Assembly (NCBI GenBank): GCA_013001805.1
Contig: JABDLW010000649.1
Span: 1 to 10,823, forward strand
Direction of reading: 5' to 3'
DNA: 10,823 nt
Source: Saprospiraceae bacterium
GTDB taxonomy: Bacteria; Bacteroidota; Bacteroidia; Chitinophagales; Saprospiraceae
Part shown: piece by piece, positions 5,496 through 10,823 of the stretch
How the letters are laid out: each line of letters starts with the position of its first letter
How positions within the stretch are numbered: position 1 is the first letter of the stretch
Made by a program: the position numbers and the translations under genes
Notes under the pieces: generated by a model
Told to the model about the DNA's origin: nothing
Database searches by the model: none
Seen by the model: only the letters and a program-made list of their open reading frames with translations

Positions 5496-8400
5496 TTACA
5501 TTTTTATCATTTTACGTACCAAAGTACCATCGGGAGTTTCCAATTTGTAGTACAGAATACCCTGAACCTGGGGGGGCAGGTCAACTTGCCATTCCTGATA
5601 CCCGGGGAAAACTTTACCTTTTATTCTGTCGATCAATCTTCCGGAGATATCGTGAATAGATAAGGTTGCCTCATTGGCCGCCTCCGTAATTGAAAATCCG
5701 ATTCGGGTTATTCTTAAGAACGGATTCGGACTGTTCTGAAAGAGGACAAATCCACTTTCCATAGCAGGAAATACATCCCCGCTCTTCAGTCTTATTTGCT
5801 GCTTCTGGCCATCGTTCTTTTCTGCTTTCGACAAAATATCGGTTGCGTACAAACTTTCTTGCAGCCTCTTACCCGGAATTTCCCCACATACTTTGTTGTT
5901 GTCCTGAACGATTAGTATCAGTGTACAATAGTCCCAATTGCCGTTAGGGTCCAATACATAAAGCCGAACTGTCTGGACTCCTGTATGTGCACATCCGAGA
6001 TCCAGTTTTGTCCTGTCCTTGGCGGGCAATACGGGTTCTCCCTGATCAAAGTCAATACGATAGACCAAGTCTGCATTTTTACTTCCACAGGCTGCTGTAC
6101 TGCTTTGATTAAACTCATCTGCCCACACCACAGCCATGGCTGTATCATTGACTCCGTCCGCATTCAAATCCATGGGTGTTAAATCAACCGTGAGGCTGCT
6201 AAGGCAGACAGGTGTCGGTTTCTTCCCGGCTATGATAGTAAATTGATGATCACACACGCTTTCATTTTGGCAATCATCACTCATAATCACTTTCAGCCGG
6301 TAAGATCCCGGTAAAACATCCGGTACTTTTATGCTAAAGAATTGATCTCCCGAAGCCATGATACCACTTCCGCTGCCCACGACAACTTGAGATTTTGTAT
6401 CCATCACTCTCCAGGAATAATCGATCTTACCACAACCGTCCTCGACATCAACCCTCGCGTCAAGATCGTATTGACAACCAATGGCAATTAATTCAGCCGG
6501 AAGATCAATATGGCAACTTGGTGGTACCGTATCCTGGATGATGATTTTTTGGGTATAATTTAAATACTTTCCCGAATATTGGGGATCCCACCACCACTCC
6601 TTACTTGCCGGAATACCACCTAAAGAACACCAATCGGCAAAACACCAGGTACGCAAAATTTTGTAGCAACCTTTTCCGCCCACAATCCGAAAGACTTTAT
6701 CATAATATCCAATGCCGATTTGTCTGCAATCAGACTCAAAAATGTATGAAGCCACTCCGGTGGAAGAAGGTGCTGCCAAACCAGCAACCTTTCCACTTCC
6801 ATCGGTAACGTAGATAAGTTCACATGCTTCAATTAGCGTGTCCTGAGGCACCTCAAACATCGCTTTGGAAATATCACAGTCCAATCGGATCCAGATTGTT
6901 TGCATCCGCTTAATGGTATCTGCCTTGTGTATAGACCCATTCGCAGTGCACTGTCCGACAAATTTAAAGACTCGTTTCACAAATCCGTTCCCACAGGCAT
7001 CGATACTAACCCAGGGCTTTTCTTCAATTATTTGTAGCCCACAATCATCAGCAACTTGTCCATTAAAATGCGTTTTAATCAACGTATCATAATGTGCCCG
7101 ATAATATCTAAACGTTTCCCACCGGTAGCCCAGATGCTCATCATAAATTAAACTATCCCTTTTAACCAAAGTGGAATCACAGTTTAAATCAATTATTTTA
7201 AATGAAGTTTTATCTGCTACCTTGCCATACTTGTCAAGATGAACCTGGTCGTAGGATCCCAACAAGCGTTGGAGACTATCATACTGACCCAGCTGTGCCA
7301 TTTCTACTGCTTCTGCATAATAAGACTGATAGCCCGAACAACTCACGGTCACATCATATAAATCACTTATCACTTTTGGCGGAGTCTTGTCTTCTACATA
7401 AACTGTGGTCCAGCATTTACTCCAGTTGCACCAATAATCCATGGCCAATACCTCCACCATCACACTTTGGCAGGCATCCTCGCAACAGAAGGGAACAGCA
7501 CTACTCCAGCCACCACCGATTTGCTTGCCGATGTCTAAAAGTGCCTCACCAGGTGGACGTCGATTAGCCAAGGCCATCGTCAGAGAGTCACTAAATAGCC
7601 GCGCAATAAGGTTATAGTGAGAATCGGAAAATTCATAGGCACTTTCTGTAACGGAATCTCCCACCAAGTCCAGGCAGGGAATTAGTGCCGTGATCACACT
7701 ATTAAAATCTCCCTCGTCAACACTACTAATTAACTGTTTAAGGTAACCAGCATCGACAGGATAGGGATGCTCGCGGCAATTTAAAGTCGCTTCTTTTATT
7801 AGGTCATAGGCCCACCCGAGTAACAGAGGATAAGTGCACTCCCTGCCATCGGCACAAAGCCAATCAATGGCCTGCTGATAGTGCGCCTCTACCTTATTCA
7901 ACTTAGGATCTCCCTGTAACCTGGCATAAAATAAGGAATCATGATGGGCATCTCGGGTCAGGTACTGGATATCATCACACAAATCCACTCCACAGGCCGT
8001 TGCCCAATCGGTTCTTCTTGCCATTAAAATGGCGATACCACAATTGTCCCAGGAGGACTCATCAAAAACAGTGGCTGGGACCCAAATTAAGGAATCAGAC
8101 ACGGTGAGATTGATTCCCTTATCGCATATAGCTACCGGTTTGGATGCATCAACAATAAGAAGAGGTAAACTGTCTAAAATGGTTTTATTATGACAGCTAT
8201 CTATTGCTTCATATCGGACATAGCTTATCACCGATGCTCCTCCGATGAAATCAAGTTGTGTCACAGGCAATTTGATTTTTTTGTGGCTCTCATAATATCC
8301 TGTTTGAGCGTTGTAGTCAAGTACGACGACCTGTCTGTCAACCATTGCTTTCACTTGTTTGACTCCAGTGCAGGTATCTTCCAACATAATTGGCGGAACA

Positions 8401-10823
8401 TATACATCTGCGGAACACCCGTGCGAGTCGGAAGGTATGGGCACATAAAAAGCAGCTGTGTCCAGTTTTGTAATGACCGGACCAGTAGTATCGAAAACCA
8501 TAATCCATTGGGTGCAGGTATCGAAGTCTCCCGTACAGGTATTTTTTATAAACCACTCCCTGCGAATGGTCATGGGACATTGTCCCGGAAATGCCAAATC
8601 TTTATAATGTATTAATATGTCACAGGCACTGGGAGGTTGAGGCCAGAGGGGGATTGAATCAGCCATTGGGACCCCAGTCACAAATGGAGACGGATGACCA
8701 TTTTCATCTTTCAAGTATCCCGGCACACAATAGACACTATCTTTTTCAGGTGGACATATCAAGGTATCAGGCAACCCCCTGACAGAAATGGTGTCCATAC
8801 AGAAGTAATCCTGTTTGTCATAGGTAAACTTTAGGGTACGCTTAATTTGCAGCACAATATCGCGACAATCACCCACGAGATAATCATAATCAACTACCTG
8901 GCCTACCAGGGTGTCAACACAATTTACCAAGAGGCGGCACCCGGGAAATGTGTCGTTGGCGATCGGATCCACGGCAAAGGGGTGATAACAATCTATGGTA
9001 TCTCGCGGCGCCGGGATCTCCGTGGGAGGAGGATTCGTGATAGTGATAACCACAGAAGAAGCAGGTGCAGGACTAATGCACGGATCGTCCGTTACTGTGA
9101 GAGTTAGTATCACTTGTCCCGTTTCGAGGTCTTCCTGGCTTACGCAATATAGTCGGGCTAAGGCAAATGAGTTGTCATCAATGAATTCACCACTTCCGGA
9201 ACTGGACCAGATGGCATCCATGGCACCGGAACCATTAGGATTAAAAACAGCTCCTATAGTGGTCAAATCAACACAACTCAAACCGCAGATAGTAGTATCC
9301 GAGCCGGCAAAAATAAGCGAAGTTGGGATCGCATTTAGCGTAACCGATCCCTGGACACCACAGCCACCGGCAACCAGTGTGTCATCGTAGTAGAGCGTGA
9401 GTGGTAATGTTCCCATCACATTTACGGCCGCAGGATCACCCATGAACATCATGGTATGCATAGGATCGGTGTAAAATTCAGAGGTAGCATCGCCGCGAAA
9501 TCCCTGATCTTGTAAATACAGGAGGAGGTTAAAAGGATCCGTAGGACAAATGAGTTCAGTAAAATCGACAGGTGCTCCTCCAATACCTGGCTGTACCACC
9601 AGTAATATCTGAGAGATGGAATGACATTGAGGATCTCCATTAACCATAACGCGGGCAAAAACCGTTGAATCAGGGCCACATACCCTGATGGGTGTGGTTA
9701 TTTCATTAAGCATGCTGTCAGCAGCATTAAATGAAGGATAAATACGAACATTGGTATTAGGAGCCTCAGAAGCCAGAGCTCGCACGTCTGCTAATGGGAA
9801 ATCGACGCAAGGCAGATTCAGTGGTAAAATACTGATGTCTTCGCACAACACCATGGTACCATCGGAAGCCTCCGGACCGAGAAAACCGAAGTCTAAATCG
9901 TCGCGATTCAAACCATCGTTGCCAGTACAAAATGCGATAATTGCCCAGCCAGGAACGATGGTATCATTGGCATCGGAATCTATTAGTGAATCTGCGGCAT
10001 TCAGAGGAGAAGCCGATCCGGAAAATCCCCTGACAACCAGATCGTCAAGGTTGATTTTCATCTCATAGCAATGATTGGGCAGCAGATCATCAAAAAAATA
10101 TTGCCCACCATTTGCGGTGACTTGTTCGTCAACCATGGCCAACGCGTTTTCCGCATCCTGCAGGACTATCCTGATGCCATTGATACCAAATTCGGTTGGA
10201 TCCTGGATACCGTTCGCATTGGCATCACACCAGACATAGTTTCCGACCGAGGGCGGAGCGGCTGCTGTTGCTACCGTCATGTCACCTAATCCATTGGCTT
10301 TACCCAATATATACTGATCGACAAACAGATAATCGCGAGTGCGTTTGCCGGTATTTGTGTTGTAAAAATGCAGGCCCTGCGAAAACAGCCCTTCAAATTC
10401 GAAGTATGGAATCCTGGTGACGCGGGGGTTATGGACCGTTGCTGCAATTTCATCGCTACCCGGCAAGATCAGCATACCACCGGTGATCACTTCTCCATGA
10501 TGTGCCAGGGAGGATATATAATTGTCTTCATAGAAAAACTCTCCATTGTAGCTCGGTCCATCATCTTTACGGTAATAAACGCCATCGTCTGCGTTGGTCT
10601 TCTCCAGATTATAATTGCCATTACCCTCATTGAAGGCTTTGAGAATATCCCCGCATGCATAACCGATCAAAAGGGTTCGGTCATTAACTACGGTTGAAAA
10701 ATTATGGTGCCCGAGTTGGTGTGCCCATCGGTCCATCAGGCCTACAATGATCGAGCCATCCGAAGCAAAACTGATCTTGGAAAAGATCGGCTGGGCATAG
10801 GCGCATAATAAGCCATTTTGGAT
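5496..10823 (-). CDS. Giant T9SS-secreted multi-domain surface protein, C-terminal part (partial, at least 1775 aa)
   Basis: The frame is open to the right window edge, so the start, signal peptide and N-terminal domains are missing. The first ATG inside (10736) is probably internal: the upstream codons encode KISFASDGSIIVGLMDRWAHQ, a conserved propeller-like stretch of this protein class. Numbering from that methionine, residues 1-160 finish this stretch, ending YILGKANGLGD. Residues 162-288 are an SdrD_B-like domain (GNYVWCDANANGIQDP). Residues 290-570 are PKD/Ig-like strands, including 'AGSDTTICG'. Residues 570-1410 are several cysteine-rich HYR-like modules ending in linkers such as VEDKTPP and QDTVPP, with two helical insertions at about 917-1080 and 1134-1180. 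Residues 1507-1618 are the 'PTPVC...DLNADGVND...AACG' module. Residues 1662-1746 are a type A T9SS sorting domain. The protein is likely exported through the outer membrane and anchored or released after cleavage of the sorting domain. The role is unknown; adhesion or matrix building is a guess. The many paired cysteines suggest disulfides. Confidence 0.88.
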   Translation of the reverse strand: MQNGLLCAYAQPIFSKISFASDGSIIVGLMDRWAHQLGHHNFSTVVNDRTLLIGYACGDILKAFNEGNGNYNLEKTNADDGVYYRKDDGPSYNGEFFYEDNYISSLAHHGEVITGGMLILPGSDEIAATVHNPRVTRIPYFEFEGLFSQGLHFYNTNTGKRTRDYLFVDQYILGKANGLGDMTVATAAAPPSVGNYVWCDANANGIQDPTEFGINGIRIVLQDAENALAMVDEQVTANGGQYFFDDLLPNHCYEMKINLDDLVVRGFSGSASPLNAADSLIDSDANDTIVPGWAIIAFCTGNDGLNRDDLDFGFLGPEASDGTMVLCEDISILPLNLPCVDFPLADVRALASEAPNTNVRIYPSFNAADSMLNEITTPIRVCGPDSTVFARVMVNGDPQCHSISQILLVVQPGIGGAPVDFTELICPTDPFNLLLYLQDQGFRGDATSEFYTDPMHTMMFMGDPAAVNVMGTLPLTLYYDDTLVAGGCGVQGSVTLNAIPTSLIFAGSDTTICGLSCVDLTTIGAVFNPNGSGAMDAIWSSSGSGEFIDDNSFALARLYCVSQEDLETGQVILTLTVTDDPCISPAPASSVVITITNPPPTEIPAPRDTIDCYHPFAVDPIANDTFPGCRLLVNCVDTLVGQVVDYDYLVGDCRDIVLQIKRTLKFTYDKQDYFCMDTISVRGLPDTLICPPEKDSVYCVPGYLKDENGHPSPFVTGVPMADSIPLWPQPPSACDILIHYKDLAFPGQCPMTIRREWFIKNTCTGDFDTCTQWIMVFDTTGPVITKLDTAAFYVPIPSDSHGCSADVYVPPIMLEDTCTGVKQVKAMVDRQVVVLDYNAQTGYYESHKKIKLPVTQLDFIGGASVISYVRYEAIDSCHNKTILDSLPLLIVDASKPVAICDKGINLTVSDSLIWVPATVFDESSWDNCGIAILMARRTDWATACGVDLCDDIQYLTRDAHHDSLFYARLQGDPKLNKVEAHYQQAIDWLCADGRECTYPLLLGWAYDLIKEATLNCREHPYPVDAGYLKQLISSVDEGDFNSVITALIPCLDLVGDSVTESAYEFSDSHYNLIARLFSDSLTMALANRRPPGEALLDIGKQIGGGWSSAVPFCCEDACQSVMVEVLAMDYWCNWSKCWTTVYVEDKTPPKVISDLYDVTVSCSGYQSYYAEAVEMAQLGQYDSLQRLLGSYDQVHLDKYGKVADKTSFKIIDLNCDSTLVKRDSLIYDEHLGYRWETFRYYRAHYDTLIKTHFNGQVADDCGLQIIEEKPWVSIDACGNGFVKRVFKFVGQCTANGSIHKADTIKRMQTIWIRLDCDISKAMFEVPQDTLIEACELIYVTDGSGKVAGLAAPSSTGVASYIFESDCRQIGIGYYDKVFRIVGGKGCYKILRTWCFADWCSLGGIPASKEWWWDPQYSGKYLNYTQKIIIQDTVPPSCHIDLPAELIAIGCQYDLDARVDVEDGCGKIDYSWRVMDTKSQVVVGSGSGIMASGDQFFSIKVPDVLPGSYRLKVIMSDDCQNESVCDHQFTIIAGKKPTPVCLSSLTVDLTPMDLNADGVNDTAMAVVWADEFNQSSTAACGSKNADLVYRIDFDQGEPVLPAKDRTKLDLGCAHTGVQTVRLYVLDPNGNWDYCTLILIVQDNNKVCGEIPGKRLQESLYATDILSKAEKNDGQKQQIRLKSGDVFPAMESGFVLFQNSPNPFLRITRIGFSITEAANEATLSIHDISGRLIDRIKGKVFPGYQEWQVDLPPQVQGILYYKLETPDGTLVRKMIKM
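5499..5753 (-). other. T9SS type A C-terminal sorting domain of the giant protein
   Basis: The last 85 residues begin GFVLFQNSPNPF, run through 'IGFSITEAANEATLSIHDIS' and 'GRLIDRI', then PGYQEWQVDL and GILYYKLETPDGTLVRKMIKM. This is the standard order of the Bacteroidota sorting domain: an NxPNPF start, an LxIxDxxGR core, a G-x-x-x-W strand, and a final G-x-Y-x-x-x-L plus basic tail. In known systems the domain is recognised by the T9SS and removed by the PorU sortase. A C7 tract on the coding strand (5570-5576) lies inside it. Confidence 0.9.
7497..7988 (-). other. Cysteine-containing helical insertion within a HYR-like module
   Basis: About residues 917-1080 of the giant protein depart from the beta-rich pattern around them. 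They run from VDLCDDIQYLTRDAHHDSLF through HYQQAIDWLCADGRECTY, LLLGWAYDLIKEATLNCREH and YNLIARLFSDSLTMALANRR to GKQIGGGWSSAVPFCCEDAC. Several amphipathic helices are predicted by eye. The segment sits between DNCGIAILMARRTDW and VMVEVLAMDYWCNWSKCWTT, which together look like the two halves of one HYR-like module, so it is an insertion in the fold, not a linker. No enzyme motif is recognised. Confidence 0.55.
9873..10253 (-). other. SdrD_B-like domain of the giant protein
   Basis: Residues 162-288 (from ATG 10736) start with PSVGNYVWCDANANGIQDP and EFGINGIRIVLQD, then GGQYFFDDLLPNHCYEM, and end with NRDDLDFGF. This is the usual SdrD_B/Cna_B-like beta sandwich with a DxNxNGxxD calcium-type loop. 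The aromatic that often follows VW is replaced here by cysteine (C170). Confidence 0.8.

Noticed and set aside
7202..7567. 121-codon plus-strand open frame rich in His, Pro and Ser
   Set aside because: Lies opposite the helical insertion of the giant protein; composition reflects the opposite strand's codon use.
8190..8615. 141-codon plus-strand open frame
   Set aside because: It is antisense to a well-supported conserved part of the giant protein and its product has no coherent domain or signal; a shadow frame.
1..10823. tRNA/rRNA genes, CRISPR array, transposase or attachment-site repeats
   Set aside because: Reading both strands gave no cloverleaf-like segment, no regularly spaced direct repeats, and no integrase or transposase motifs.

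Overview
The window looks like a piece of a Bacteroidota chromosome, most likely from the Saprospiria (Saprospiraceae/Lewinella/Haliscomenobacter type). Three things point there. A very large secreted protein ends in a type IX secretion (T9SS) sorting domain. Its modules (SdrD_B-like, HYR-like and a 'PTPVC...DLNADGVND...CG' module) are typical of giant Saprospiria surface proteins. Start codons are preceded either by AT-rich sequence or by only a short AGGA. The assignment rests on recognised protein patterns, not on a database search.

Layout. Positions 1-174 (+) are the last 57 codons of what looks like a PEP/pyruvate-binding (PPDK/PEP-synthase N-domain) protein. One base after its stop, a secreted class A beta-lactamase-fold serine hydrolase begins (176-1447, +), so these two are probably one transcription unit. 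It converges, with a 17-base gap, on a three-gene minus-strand block. In transcription order that block is: the 3' part of a giant multi-domain T9SS cargo protein (10823-5496, open at the window edge); a second, shorter class A beta-lactamase-fold serine hydrolase (5225-4317); and an NTT/Npt-like (ADP/ATP translocase-type) membrane protein with a long C-terminal HEAT-repeat extension (4194-1465). Gaps within the block are 270 and 122 bases, so it need not be a single operon.

How the genes might work together. Two different SxxK/SxN/KSG serine hydrolases flank the translocase-like protein. Neither shows a recognisable ExxLN omega-loop motif, so peptidase- or esterase-like chemistry on cell-wall or other extracytoplasmic substrates is more likely than antibiotic resistance. 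Whether these envelope genes share a pathway with the translocase and the PEP-binding protein cannot be decided from this sequence. The giant protein is probably an independent surface or secreted structure.

The largest non-coding stretch is 5226-5495. It holds a perfect 7-bp-arm dyad, a plausible ribosome binding site for the downstream hydrolase and a doubtful 63-codon reading frame with a CHSDKC motif. I found no tRNA, rRNA, CRISPR array, transposase or convincing intrinsic terminator.
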